DNA of 64,000 bases from Pseudoips prasinana (taxonomy: Eukaryota; Arthropoda; Insecta; Lepidoptera; Nolidae), in the NCBI GenBank assembly GCA_951640165.1, contig OX621265.1, positions 11,917,001-11,981,000 of the forward strand. The letters are read 5' to 3'. Below the pieces are notes generated by a model that did no database searches, was not told the origin of the DNA, and saw nothing but the letters and a program-made list of their open reading frames with translations. Shown here piece by piece: positions 30,975-42,374 of the stretch; position 1 is the stretch's first letter, and each line of letters opens with the position of its first letter. A program made the translations under genes and the position numbers.

Positions 30975-31352
30975 GATACTGACTGCCTCGTTGGTAGCGG
31001 TAGCGTGTTCAACCGCAGAAAATGAGGTCCTGGGTTCAAATCCCGGGTCGGGCCAAAAAGTGATTTTGGAATTTTTCCGTAAAAAGAAATTTCTCAGTAT
31101 CAACCCGAAGTCTGGAAGTTGGCGGTATTACACCCCCGTGCCTCGGAGAGCACGTAAAGCCGTCGGTCCTGTACCTGACTTCTTTCCGGTCGTGTCGCTA
31201 GTCGTCCCATCAGATCATGCGAGTGATGGAATAGAACGTGCCCCTGTGTTTGCGCACACACTTGTGCACTATAATATGTCCTGCGCAATTGTCTAATCTC
31301 CATTGAGAATGGCCACCGTGGCCGAAATTCGGCCGGGAAGACATCATCATCA
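30975..31352 (+). mobile_element. SINE-A (full length, sense)
   Basis: tRNA-like head 'gactgcctcgttggtagcgg' (box A), 'gtcctgggttcaaatcccgg' (box B), body, and tail 'gccgggaagacatcatcatc'. It defines the sense strand of the family. Confidence 0.85.
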
Positions 31353-31359
31353 TTATTGA

Positions 31360-31575
31360 TACTTTAGCCGTGTGGTTTCCGGCTGAGAACGAATAGCAGG
31401 GCCACCCCATTTTATCCCCAGGTAGTGGGGCAGCAGCTCCCCCTGTCTACTAACTGCGGTCGCCAACTCGCATGACAAGCGCGGAGACTGTGGCAATCCC
31501 CTCCAAATGCACGTTGTGGAAGCCTTTGCGGAGGCCTATGTCCAGTAGTGGACGATATCAGGCTGATGATGATGA
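31360..31575 (+). mobile_element. RTE-tailed SINE variant
   Basis: 'gtcgccaactcgcatgacaa' and 'ggaggcctatgtccagtagt' with a 'gctgatgatgatgat' tail. Confidence 0.5.
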
Positions 31576-31639
31576 TATTATTATTAAAATATTCTATTTT
31601 TACAGCTGGGCTGTTGAAAAAAGTATTTATACGTGATGT

Positions 31640-31840
31640 AAAGTGAGAATGAGAACGTAGATTGTCCGCTCGGACGCTCGTCCGCCTATCGTCGTACGAC
31701 TCGCCACTCTGACAAAAAGCCTGACATAAGTCGGACAGGACAAACACGTACATATTGGGCCGGACGCGACCGCAAAAAGCCAAACATGTCCGGCAAAAGC
31801 CTACCTGGCAAGCCTTGTCGGGGGTCAAAAAAACACATGC
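31640..31840. other. GC-rich block of unknown origin
   Basis: Markedly GC- and CpG-richer than its surroundings, with 'gtccgcctatcgtcgtacga', 'gggccggacgcgaccgc' and a repeated gccggac/gtccggc theme. No frame or family recognised. Confidence 0.35.
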
Positions 31841-32029
31841 TACAGTGAGCTAATTATGTATGTATATTCTCACGATTAGCAATAGATATATATCAATGAA
31901 TAAGTTATACTCACTAAACAACTAAAGGCACATAAATAAAGATTGAAACATAATAAAAAAATTATGATCTACCATATACTACCAAAAATACATGCTTACT
32001 AACTTACTTGCGTACAAATACTTGAGGTA

Positions 32030-32400
32030 GATAAGAATTATCTCATATTGCATACTACCCGTCTCCACAAAATAAGTAACTCTTTTATGGGGCGATGTAT
32101 ATAATAATTCTATAACAAACTTCCCAATGATATTTAGAGAAATGTCTACGAATAAATTTAAAAAAATATTAAAGCCAAATTGTGTAGCAGAGCTTATACA
32201 ACATTTCTGACTATTTAAAAAGTCACAGGTCAAAAGTGCTTGGGATTAAGGTTTTCTAAGTCAACACATAAAAAAATATTGTGATTAATCTTAAGTATAT
32301 TTTATTTTAAAGAAGGCTGTGTTTCTCAGTAGTCACGGTAGGGTAAAAAATATGACGATTCCACATAAATACTAATAGACATACACATAGATCATTTTAT
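32030..32400 (+). mobile_element. 5'-truncated LINE 3' end
   Basis: Decayed copy of the 17190/28580 family: 'cttttatggggcgatgtata', 'gccaaattgtgtagcag', 'gacgattccacataaat'. Confidence 0.65.
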
Positions 32401-32550
32401 TGACAGAAACTGTGTACAGAAGATGTTATAACAATTTGATTGATCAACAGTTACCCATATCGGGCATGCAATATTTTTTCTACCTATCTTAATATTAAAT
32501 AATTAATTTTTATAATCTTGACAACAGATAAATAACACATCATGATAAAT

Positions 32551-34250
32551 TCAATAAATCAGTTGCTTCGATACTTGGTCATAAGCAAAAAGCTCTTTGA
32601 GGTCATAAAATATGTTGTGCAATAGCCATCGTTTCAGCAAAGATTTAAACATTTTACCATCAAGTTGTTTAATTTCAAGTGGTAGATGATTATACACACG
32701 TATTGCTGTAATGTAAGTACTCTTATAGTAAATCATGTTCCGAATAGATGGTAACTCTAGATTAAATCTATATTTATTACGAATATTAGGTTTAGATGCT
32801 GACTTTAAATTGAATAAAATCATATTATTTTTTACAAAAATACATAGCTCTAAAATGTAAATGCTAACTAAGGTAAGATACCCCTTGTCTCTAAATGTAA
32901 ATCTAAGAGACTCGGTGCTATACATATTGTAGATAATCCTCAGACATTTTTTTTTTTTTAAGTATTAAAGTTGAATTTGTTTGTTGAGTTTCCTCAATAA
33001 ATGACACCATACATCAGAAGAGAATAAATATAATCATAATAGGCCGCTTTAGCAACAGCTAGAGAAGTTACCTCAACTAAAATAAATAAAACATAACAAT
33101 AACTGGATATTTTTTATTCATTCTATTGATATGACTCTTCCAGTTTAAATGTTGGTCTATTGACACTCCAAGGAAATTAAAATCATCTACTTCTTCAACT
33201 TTGGTATCATTATTTATTACATCAAGTGTTAGAGGTTTGGTTTTGTAATTTCTAAATTGAATTAGTTTAGTTTTTTGTGAGATTGACTCTAAGATTTATG
33301 GATCGTAGCCAGTTTGTAACAGTCTCTAATGTAAGGTTGATTTCTGATTTAAGGTTTAAATTTTTATGATTTCATTTGTAATAAATATCGTAGCATCATC
33401 GGCATACATTACGCATAGGTGATTCGTAATCGTTTAGGACCAATCCTCTTTTTGATTTACATTAACGATCATTATCATCATTAATGCTCCTTTGGGGAAC
33501 ACCCAAAATAGCTTTTTCAATTGTTGAGTGTACATAGTCAATAGTTTTTGTACTTCGATAACTGTAGACTGAGTTCGATTGGTTAAATAAGATTTAAATA
33601 ACTGAAGTGCGATGCCTCTGACGCCTATATTTTCTAGCTGTTTATATAGAAATTCATAAATTACACAGTCGAATGCCTTCGACATATCTAGGAATAGTGC
33701 AATACACCGATTTTTCTTATTCATACTTTCCCAGAGATTAAAAAAAAATTAAAAACAGCTAGAGATAAAGTTTTCTTTGTTCGAAATCCCAATTGGTTAC
33801 TATTTAGAATATTTTTACTGTCTAGAAAATTTGTAAGTCTATTAAAAATAACCTTTTCAAGTATTTTAGAAACTAGGAAGCAAAGCTATTTGTCTAAAAT
33901 TGTTTGTGTCGTGTCTGGTACCTTTTTTAAATAACGGCTTGATAATAATTGCTGTCTTTAAATCGTCTGGGAAAACGCCTGACTCCAACATAAGATTGAT
34001 TACGTGTACTAAGAGTTCTGCAATATAATCACAACTTAGCAGGATTATCTTGGCAGGTATGTCATCGTAACCGCAACTTGTTTTGTTCTTGAAACTTTTA
34101 ATAATATTGATTATTTCACTTTTACATACAGGAAAAAGAATACACTACACATATATACTACACATACTCTTCGTTTGTTTCCCATCTACAAGCTTAAATT
34201 TGCTCATCATTGAGAGGTTCGAGTTTTGATTTATGTAGAAGTGGTTAAAT
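32551..34250 (-). pseudogene. Jockey/CR1-like LINE RT, decayed
   Basis: Minus-strand pieces: CGYDDIPAKIILLSCDYIAE, LESGVFPDDLKTAII and PLFKKGTRHDTNNF (34080-33900); LFLDMSKAFDCV, LYKQLENIGVRGIAL and SYLTNRTQS (33700-33570). The C-terminal end VYNHLPLEIKQLDG, FKSLLKRWLL lies at 32700-32620. No intact YADD box found. The frame is broken several times. Confidence 0.75.
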
Positions 34251-34289
34251 GTATTCGCAATATCTTCAGGATTTTCAAAATGTTATGAT

Positions 34290-34560
34290 ATAATGATAAT
34301 ATCCTGGGCCATTATTTACACACGGCCATCTGATCCCAAAGTAAGCAGCGCCTGTACTATGGAAACCAGATAACTGATATACTACATATAATACTTTTCT
34401 TTTGTAAATGCATACTAATACATAGATAATTACACCCAGACTCAGGACAAACAGACATGTTCATGCACACAAATATCTGGTCTGGATGGGAATCGAACCG
34501 ACGACCTGCGGCGTGAAAGGCAGCATATCTACCAACCACCCCAACAGGCCCGTCAATTAT
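34290..34560 (-). mobile_element. SINE-D (antisense)
   Basis: 'tatcctgggccattatttac' tail, body, 'ggatgggaatcgaaccgacg' (box B), and the head 'ccaccccaacaggcccgtca' at right. Near full length. Confidence 0.8.
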
Positions 34561-34639
34561 GCAATAATATATTTACGGAATAAATTTATGCAGTATATTT
34601 ACGGAATAAATAAATTTTGAATATTGAATGCATACTTAA

Positions 34640-34932
34640 TCTATACATACATATAATAAAATCGTAGGAAAGATACTTGGGGCGTGATCTACAATCGATA
34701 TCAAAGTCAAAAATACGGGTTTAGAATTTATGTCTGTGTGTCTGTTTGTCTGTATATGTACGTCCGTGCTAAACTCAAAAAGCACTTCATGGATTTACTT
34801 CAAATTTTGCATGAATAATACTAAGAGGTCGGGTCAACATATAGACTACATATTATCACGCTATCACCTAAGGAGGAGAAGCTATGATAATTTATAAAAT
34901 TTAACGCTGGTAAAAGCGCGGGGCACAGCTAG
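34640..34932 (+). mobile_element. Lep1-type Helitron
   Basis: Starts TCTATACATACATATAATAA and ends GGGGCACAGCTAG followed by T, with the 'gctggtaaaagcgc' hairpin remnant. Confidence 0.75.
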
Positions 34933-35145
34933 TTAAAAATAATATTTAAAGTTAAGCATATTGTCGTACTGCTTTTATGTATGGGTCTAAGAAGAACTCT
35001 TCATTACTATAAAAAATAAATAAATATCTTTAGGCAAGAAACGCCATCCGTTTCCAAACTAGACAGAACCTAGACAATGACATCCAGACAACTGATAAAC
35101 ATACTTACATATTTTTTAATACATACATATTATAGACTAGCAGTG

Positions 35146-35398
35146 CCCGCGGACTTCGTTCCGCGTTATGAATATTTTTGTCTCTGCCCGTTTGTCCCGC
35201 GTTATACTTCGGGTTAAACTTTCGGAAAAGTTCGGGATAAATAAAAATTATGATAATGAATCATAGCCTATGACACTGCACAATAACGTAGCTTTCTATT
35301 GGTAAAATAATTTTGGAAATCGGTTCAGTAGATCCAGAGATTACCCCTTACAACGTCACAAACTCACAAACGTTGCCTCTTTATAATTTTAGTATAGA
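35146..35398 (-). mobile_element. Helitron-like element, second family
   Basis: On the minus strand: 'tctatactaaaattataaag' start and 'cgcgggcactgctag' end. Non-coding. Confidence 0.55.
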
Positions 35399-35582
35399 GA
35401 AATTACACCCAGGTACAAATAATCATTCATCAGTTCTTCACACAAAGATTTGCCCTGGATGAGGATCGAACCTACGTCTTCTGCCTACATTAAATAACAA
35501 ATAAACAATTTTTTTTTTAATTATGTACAAAGAAATATCTAACAAATCAATCAATCAAAAGTCTTTATTGCGAATATAGGTA

Positions 35583-35724
35583 GGTACAGACGCCAGCATA
35601 TCCATCTACCCCAATTTGTCAAATTTCTTTAATAGATTTTCAACTTTATTACAAAATCATAAGGTTCACTTTCAATTGGGGAAATTAGACAGATAGGGGT
35701 AGCTTGATGTGCTGGCGTCTGTAC
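35583..35724. mobile_element. MITE-1 copy
   Basis: Ends 'gtacagacgccagcatatcc' and 'gatgtgctggcgtctgtac', centre 'tttcaactttattacaaaat'. Confidence 0.85.
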
Positions 35725-36087
35725 ATCGCACATTCAAGGGCGCTAGTGATGTTGAGGTCGCTATGTCCAGCCGGTTAGAGCATGCAATTATTAATAACTA
35801 GCTGGTGCCCGCGACTTCGTCCGCGACAATTTTGAATAATAACCAATATAACTACTTATTTCTAGCTAAATCTAAAAAATATAACTTTCAAAAGAAATAA
35901 GCAATATAAATTAAAGAAAACCTAACCTATAAATAACCTAGCTATTAAATAAACTAAAGACTACTTTGCTACTGTTATTCAAAAAAATTACCCGATGTCA
36001 TCAATTGTCCTTAAGTATAATCAGTAAGTCAACTAAAGTAAAATAATAATCACGAATGCATTAATCACAAAGGTAACTCCCATTAGA

Positions 36088-36844
36088 TTAGGTTGACCCG
36101 ACCTCTAAGTAATATTAATGCAAAATTTGAAGTTAAACCATGAAGTGCTTTTTGAGTTTAGCCCGGACAAACAGACAAAAATTCTAAAAGCTATATTTTT
36201 GGTTTCGATATCGATTGTAGATCACGCCACAAGTATCCTTTTAAAAAAATATTCAAAGTACAGTTTTGACTTTCCTACGATTTTATTATATGTATAGATA
36301 AGATCACAGCTCCTCCCCAGTAGGTGACAGCGTGATAATATGTAGCCTATATGTTGACCCGATCTCTAAGTAATATTAATGCAAAATTTGAAGTTAATCC
36401 ATGCAGTCATTTTTGAGTTTACCTCAGACATACATACAGACAAACAGACAAAAATTCTAAAAACGATATTTTTGGTTTCGATATCGAATGTAGATCGCGC
36501 CCCAAGTATCCTTTTAAAAAAATATTCAATGTCCAGTTTTGAATTTCCTACGATTTTATTATATGTATAGATAAGATCACAGCTCCTCCCCAGTAGGTGA
36601 CAGCGTGATAATATGTAGCCTATATGTTGACCCGATCTCTTAGTAATATTAATGCAAAATTTGAAGTTAATCCATGCAGTCGTTTTTGAGTTTAGCCCGG
36701 ACATACATACAGACAAACAGACAAAAATTCTAAAAACTATATTTTTGGTTTCGATATTGAATGTAGATCACGCCCCAAGTATCCTTTAAAAAAAATATTC
36801 AATGTACAGTTTTGACTTTCCTACGATTTTATTATATGTATAGA
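36088..36844 (-). repeat. Tandem array of three Lep1 Helitron units
   Basis: Three head-to-tail units end at 36298, 36571 and 36844, each with 'ttatatgtatagata'. Units 2 and 3 have a period of 273 bp and are near identical, both lacking the ~45-bp CTAG-side end. The junctions read 'tatagataagatcacagctc'. Confidence 0.85.
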
Positions 36845-37099
36845 TAATAATAAGACTTTATTTTCAGACCAAATTAGTGTCGTAAGTAAGTAACAAACAT
36901 GGTACAATGTCATTATTTTACAGAAAATTACTATTAAAATATTTTATACCTAAATGTCACACTTTTTACAGTAGTATCAATAGTAATAAATTTATAGAAC
37001 ATCATAATAATTTCAAATAAAAAAAAAAGTTGTTGCTTATGGTGTTAGCGATCTTGTCCTGCGATTGTATATATTACATTATTCTTACGTATTATTTAT

Positions 37100-37325
37100 A
37101 TAAGTAAGCTATATTTTGTTTTCTACAATAAATTAACAATAGTTATAAGTAAGCTATCTTTTCTTTACTACAATAGATATACAATAGATATTAGTAAGCT
37201 ATCTTTTCTTTTCTACAATAGATATAAGTAAGCTATCTTTTCTTTTCTACAATAGATATAAGTAAGCTATCTTTTCTTTTCTACAATAGATATAAGTAAG
37301 CTATCTTTTCTTTTCTACAATAGAT
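37100..37325. repeat. 34-bp minisatellite
   Basis: About six copies of 'aagtaagctatcttttcttt' + 'tctacaatagatat'. The last four are almost identical, and the first two are longer variants. Confidence 0.9.
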
Positions 37326-37384
37326 TGGTACACCCTGTGCTACCATTGTACTTTGATAAAAATTCTTGCCCATTCTTCACTAGA

Positions 37385-37560
37385 TGTGCCAAATCCATGC
37401 AGTAGTTTTTGAGTTTAGCCCGGACATACATACAGACAAACAAACAAAAATTCTAAAAACTATATCTTTGGCTTCGATATCGACTGTCGATCACGCCCCA
37501 AGTATCCTTTTAAAAAAATATTCAATGTACAGTTTTGACTCGTCAGATAATTTTGTGCGG
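37385..37560 (-). mobile_element. Truncated Lep1 Helitron
   Basis: 'tttgagtttagcccggacat' to 'ttcaatgtacagttttgact'. Both ends missing. Confidence 0.6.
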
Positions 37561-37564
37561 CTAA

Positions 37565-38175
37565 TGCCATAGTATATCGCCACCCAATCTCATCCCATGG
37601 GGGCGTAAATGTCGCCCCGAGGGAATATCTACTATGGCCATCATACTGCGATCGCCAACCAACAATTATTGTTTTGGGTCCGAGTTACTTTCGGTGTCTA
37701 GGATGTTAGATGTTAGGCACATGGCTTGTTGAATGTGGTGGGAACTAAAAAAGTGCATAGCCTGTAACGATATAATATTGGTAAATTATATAATGCACAT
37801 AAAATATTTAATAATCTAACTTAATTTATTTAATACTTTTAATTGTTTTTTTTTTATTTCTTAATTAGATATATATATTTTGATATTTTTTTCTTGTTTC
37901 GCCTGTGTTTATTTTGTTTCTTTATATTACCTAGATAAGAAATTTGTAAAAAGGGAGCTACATCTGCCAACAAACTGTTTTGCAGTTTGGCAGAGGTATC
38001 AAAAAGTTTGTTAAGGGATTTAATTTAAAATGAATAAACATTTTTTTCATTTTTCATTTTCATTTTCAACCCATCTGCCAAGCGTGACGATTACGGCATA
38101 TCCCTCCAAATGATGGACACAACTTCATTGTCCAAATCTTTTGTGGAGGTCTTTGTCCAGCAGTGGACGTCATTC
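37565..38175. other. RTE-tail fragments and unassigned AT-rich DNA
   Basis: 37565-37665 and 38060-38175 carry RTE-tailed SINE pieces ('atcgccacccaatctcatcc', 'gtccagcagtggacgtcatt'). 37670-38050 holds nothing recognisable. Confidence 0.4.
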
Positions 38176-38389
38176 GGCTGACACGACGTTCTATGCATAT
38201 TGTACTTTTTATATTCCTTATCTTTTACGAACTTTATGACATTATGGGTTATAATTATTAGCATGTTTGATTTTGACATTATGTATCATTAATATTATAT
38301 CCGATTTTAATATTAAAATTATTAATAGCATATTTAATTTTTATATAATGGATTATAAATAGTATCTTGAAAATATTAATAAAATTACT

Positions 38390-38545
38390 TGTAACTTGTA
38401 AGCAACATTTGCACACCCCGTCGGGGTTATAATTCAGCGGATTCCATGTATTATTACACCACCTATTGTAACCTGATTTATGCAAATAAATTTGATTTGA
38501 TTTGATTTGATTAATGCAAATAAATTTGATTTGATTTGATTTATG
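38390..38545 (+). mobile_element. CR1-like LINE 3' tail
   Basis: 'gcacaccccgtcggggttat' then TTTGA repeats (tttgatttgatttga), interrupted by a duplicated 'atgcaaataaa' unit. Confidence 0.5.
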
Positions 38546-39025
38546 CAATAAAATGTACTTCTTCTTCTTCCTCTCTTTCTCCCTGTTTAAAATTATTCCA
38601 CTTATGCGGTATAAATTACCTGGGTACATACATGTTCAACTTGGATGATCGCTTCAGGCACCAAGTTATGATTATAAAACTACTTAAACGAATTAATGAT
38701 ATGAAATAATGCAATTTATTTAGCTATTAGGTATTAACACACACTTGTACTTGTCAAGCTCACAATGCAGTACATAAACTTAGTTGAACACATAAAAGTA
38801 ACAAAAAAATTATTAGTCCGTCCGTGCGGTCTTTCTTTTTCTTATTATTTATTTAAATAAATAGTAACTTAGGTCTAATACATTTTTAAACTCGCCAAAC
38901 TATATTGTTTAACGGCGATAGGCGCTCTTATTCTACTACTTAAACCTACTTTACTCTATAGATTATACTAAATATCAACTAATAAGCTATATTTATCATA
39001 TTATAACTATCAACAGATATCATAT

Positions 39026-39166
39026 GTACAGACGCCAGCACATCCAGCTACCCCAATCTGTCAAATTTCTTTTATAGATTTTCATCTTTATCACAAAAGA
39101 ATAATGTTCACTTTCAATTGGGGAAATTTGACAGATTGTGGTAGCTTGATGTGCTGGCGTCTGTAC
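39026..39166. mobile_element. MITE-1 copy
   Basis: Ends 'gtacagacgccagcacatcc' and 'gatgtgctggcgtctgtac'. A half copy follows at 39354-39402. Confidence 0.85.
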
Positions 39167-39823
39167 TTAATTACTACAACAGTGCATCTTTTAATCTCTT
39201 TTTTAATAAGCCAAAACTGATTTTTGAGTTCTGTCTTAGTAGATTCATTTTATTAAATATATTGGGAACCATAAATTTCATTGTCTGTTTTATCACATAT
39301 ATTTTATTAAATTTTGAAATAAATAACAAGTTACTAAGATATTATTTTTTTAGTACAGATGCAGCACATCCAATTACCCCAATGTGTCAAATTTCTTTAT
39401 TATTTTAATTTACTTTAGAATTTATTTTTAAATAAAAGAAGAATGAGCAAAATGGTACCCGGCTCCAATAGATATGATTGTAGTGTCGTTTAAAAGGTCT
39501 TACCAAGAGGAACAATTTTTACTATAGCCGCCACTCTCAAATCTGATTGCGTTTGAAGATAAACGACAGTCTTACTAACTAATAAAAACCCTGTTCCTTC
39601 AGTTTCCCTTTGCTTTCCAGGGCCACAGTAACCTGTTTAGACAGTCTCGTGGCCCCGGCGATAAACATACATATACGAGTATATAAGTTACCACTTATTT
39701 ATGTAAGAAAATGAGTACCAAGGTAATATTTTCGGCATTTCCGTTCATGTTTTCTATTAATAACGTTTTTACGTAAGACTTTGCCATGCACTCCTCATTT
39801 TAAGTCGAGTCCCGTTGCTCCTG

Positions 39824-39923
39824 AGCGCGGGGTGTGCGCAAGAGCAGCGGGGGAGGGAGAGGAGGGGATCGACTGACACCAGACGTGTTCGCTGCGTTTA
39901 TTCATGAACATGCTGTTCTGGAG
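39824..39923 (+). CDS. Candidate upstream exon of the transposase
   Basis: A phase-0 frame ends TPDVFAAFIHEHAVLE at a consensus donor GAG|GTAAGC. It joins in frame to the acceptor 'tttcag' at 40403, giving VLE-VVFDGTRRVCHRCW. It lacks an ATG (upstream stop near 39815), so the true start exon or acceptor is still missing. Confidence 0.5.
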
Positions 39924-40403
39924 GTAAGCACTTCCATTATTATAATCAAGGTGTGGTTTTATTTCATCATCCCTTCGTCCGTGCCGTTTATACTCTTAAT
40001 CTAAGTATAGCACAGGTGCTGCCACTTAAGACGGTCATTACCAATAACAATAGATAATGGTTAGCAGTACAAAGAAAAGGGCTTATCCTTTCTAACTCGA
40101 TATTAGCTACCTGGACACTGTGCGCACGTGTGGAGTCATCGGACCTTCGAAAGTCACTTTTATTATTCTAATGCCCTATTATTTTGCATTAGCGTTCCAT
40201 AAGCTTTATAAGTGCAAGCAAGATGGACATAGAGAAATGATTTATGGCCCGACGACTTTGTTGAATCTGCGCTTACTATAACAAAAGTGTTGTTAGGTTA
40301 CGATCGACACTTTAATATTTTGTATTTACGTGACGTTGTTTTCTCAGTTTTTTAGCTTAGTTCCAAAAAAATATATATTAAATCATATTTTTACTACTTT
40401 CAG

Positions 40404-42374
40404 GTGGTATTCGATGGCACACGACGTGTGTGTCACCGATGTTGGCAGTCCGCTGATAATACAGTGAGAAGACATGCGAACCCTGCCGTGCCCGTAGCAA
40501 TGCCTGAAGCAATGCCAGATGCAGTGCCAGAAGCAATGCCGGATGCAATGCGGGAAGCAGTGCCGGATGCAATGCCGGAAGCAGTGCCGGAAGCTGTGCC
40601 GGAAGCTGTGCAAAATGTTCAGGAATTTCAAGTTTCAGAGTATACACGTGCTCCAAACACACCACGGCATTGTATATTTAACAACTGTCCAAACGCAACT
40701 CGCCATCGAATCCCAATAACAATTAAAACTCACATCTTTTGTGAATATAAGCTTTATATTCCAAATGGTGCAAGAGTGTGTACACAGCACTTAGAGAACA
40801 ACGTTTGGGATGAGCTACCTCAAACATGTAATGTCACTCATGATTTTAATACAGAACAGTTTACTGACATTTGTGACATGTTAAGAATGGCCTTACGACG
40901 TGGACCTCGGCTAGACTTCAACACGAGAGGTGCTTTAACCAACGAAGAGATGCACTTTTGGACAGGACGCAAGTGCGAAGAGTTTGATAATATATTGGTA
41001 CAAACACCTGCACTAAATGAAAGATGTAGAGAGCCGAGAACTGCATTAGGTATTTATCTAACAAAACTGCGTTCTGGGGAGCCAAATGAAAGACTTGCGA
41101 CATTATTTAACATGTCACGACGAAAGCTCGAACGTTTATTGGTTATTGTGAGGGAGTGTCTCAGTAACAATTATGTCGGGCTGCATTTGGGAGTGGATCA
41201 CATTGACAGACAACAATTATTGGAAAAAAATCTAACTATACCAAAAGCCTTATTTGGAAATGAAAATAATGATAAGTTATTATTGATTGGTGATGGTACT
41301 TGCATTTACATAAATAAAAGCTCGAACTTTTTATTCCAAAGATTATCCTACAGTTTACACAAGTTTCAGAATCTACTGAAACCTTTCCTACTTGTATGTA
41401 CTGATGGATATATATTGGATGTAATGGGTCCATACGCTGCAACAAAAACAGATGCGCAAATAATGGGCGATATTATGAATGATGGACAACATCCATTACA
41501 TTGGTTACTCCGAACAAACGATGCTTTTATATTAGATCGAGGTTTTAGGGACAGCTTGGACCTCATTGATGAATGTGGGTATGAATCCTATGTCCCACCA
41601 ACAAAGAACCGCCAAGAGACACAGCTGACCACTGAACAATCCAACGAAGCTCGATCGGTAACGCTATGCCGGTGGGTTGTGGAAGTGGCAAATGGCCGGT
41701 TTAAACGTGATTTTAAGCTCTTGCGGCAAAAATATTTTAATAAGTCACTGCCCAATATGTTCACTGATTTTAAGATTGCCGCAGCTATCACGAATCACTT
41801 CCACCAACCCATCGTGGATAGCGTACACGCAGACGAATTCGTCCATATAATAAGGCAGAAAATAGATACCCCGAATCTTCTGCATATGTATGTAGAGAGA
41901 AAACGGCTTAACCACAGAAGAGTATATTTTCAGAGGATGGAAGCGAGCCAGATTGAAAACTTCCCTTCAATGACGGAGGAGGATATAATTCTATTAGCGC
42001 TAGGTACATACCAACTCAAGCTGGCAAGATCTTACTGTGCCGAGCATTTATCAAATGGTCTATATATAATTGAAACGTACAGAGAGGGAGCACTTGATGA
42101 TCTGCCAGACTATGGCATACACGAAGATGCCTGGCTTTTGCGTGGACGAATCCAGTCGCGACATGTCCGTGTAAAAACATATTTTTGTTATATATTAATC
42201 AGCAGTGCAAATAATATTGTCCAACAGTATTGCAAATGTTTAACCGGGCGACGTACGATCGGCACTTGTGCACATATAGTGTCCATCGTATGGTACTTAG
42301 GCTATGCGAGGCATACGGGATTTACTGCTCCGGCATCTTTCCTCAATGCTGTTATAGTTGATACCGATATGTAA
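40404..42374 (+). CDS. Transposase, DDE_Tnp_4-like with SWIM zinc finger (IS4EU-like)
   Basis: An uninterrupted frame of 656 codons to TAA. In order: RVCHRCWQS, a half zinc site near residue 10; a 12-bp minisatellite (about residues 31-67) giving MPEA/VPDA repeats; a Cys/His segment (HCIFNNCPNATRH..CTQHL, about 90-130). The DDE core follows: LLIGDGTCIYI, VCTDGYILDVMGPYAA, FILDRGFRDSLD and VVEVANGRFKRDFKLL supply the acidic residues. A C-terminal SWIM-type finger (YCKCLTG then GTCAH) comes near 615-640. The first codon is GTG after a 'ctttcag' acceptor, so this is a downstream exon. Everything else mobile here is broken, so an intact frame implies recent insertion or co-option. The IS4EU assignment comes from family knowledge and is tentative. 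Confidence 0.75.
   Translation: MVFDGTRRVCHRCWQSADNTVRRHANPAVPVAMPEAMPDAVPEAMPDAMREAVPDAMPEAVPEAVPEAVQNVQEFQVSEYTRAPNTPRHCIFNNCPNATRHRIPITIKTHIFCEYKLYIPNGARVCTQHLENNVWDELPQTCNVTHDFNTEQFTDICDMLRMALRRGPRLDFNTRGALTNEEMHFWTGRKCEEFDNILVQTPALNERCREPRTALGIYLTKLRSGEPNERLATLFNMSRRKLERLLVIVRECLSNNYVGLHLGVDHIDRQQLLEKNLTIPKALFGNENNDKLLLIGDGTCIYINKSSNFLFQRLSYSLHKFQNLLKPFLLVCTDGYILDVMGPYAATKTDAQIMGDIMNDGQHPLHWLLRTNDAFILDRGFRDSLDLIDECGYESYVPPTKNRQETQLTTEQSNEARSVTLCRWVVEVANGRFKRDFKLLRQKYFNKSLPNMFTDFKIAAAITNHFHQPIVDSVHADEFVHIIRQKIDTPNLLHMYVERKRLNHRRVYFQRMEASQIENFPSMTEEDIILLALGTYQLKLARSYCAEHLSNGLYIIETYREGALDDLPDYGIHEDAWLLRGRIQSRHVRVKTYFCYILISSANNIVQQYCKCLTGRRTIGTCAHIVSIVWYLGYARHTGFTAPASFLNAVIVDTDM
40500..40608 (+). 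repeat. 12-bp coding minisatellite
   Basis: About nine copies of 'atgccrgaagca' / 'gtgccggatgca', reading M/V-P-E/D-A. Being a multiple of 3, copy changes keep the frame. It also leaves long shadow frames open on the opposite strand. Confidence 0.9.

Noticed and set aside
33434..33724. Minus-strand 96-residue frame as an independent gene
   Set aside because: FLDMSKAFDCV and SYLTNRT are RT motifs; it is part of the decayed LINE at 32551-34250.
40378..40665. Two long minus-strand frames rich in Leu-Pro-Ala or Phe-Arg-His repeats
   Set aside because: They are shadows of the 12-bp minisatellite in the plus-strand transposase; a repeat of 12 bp without stop words stays open in other frames.
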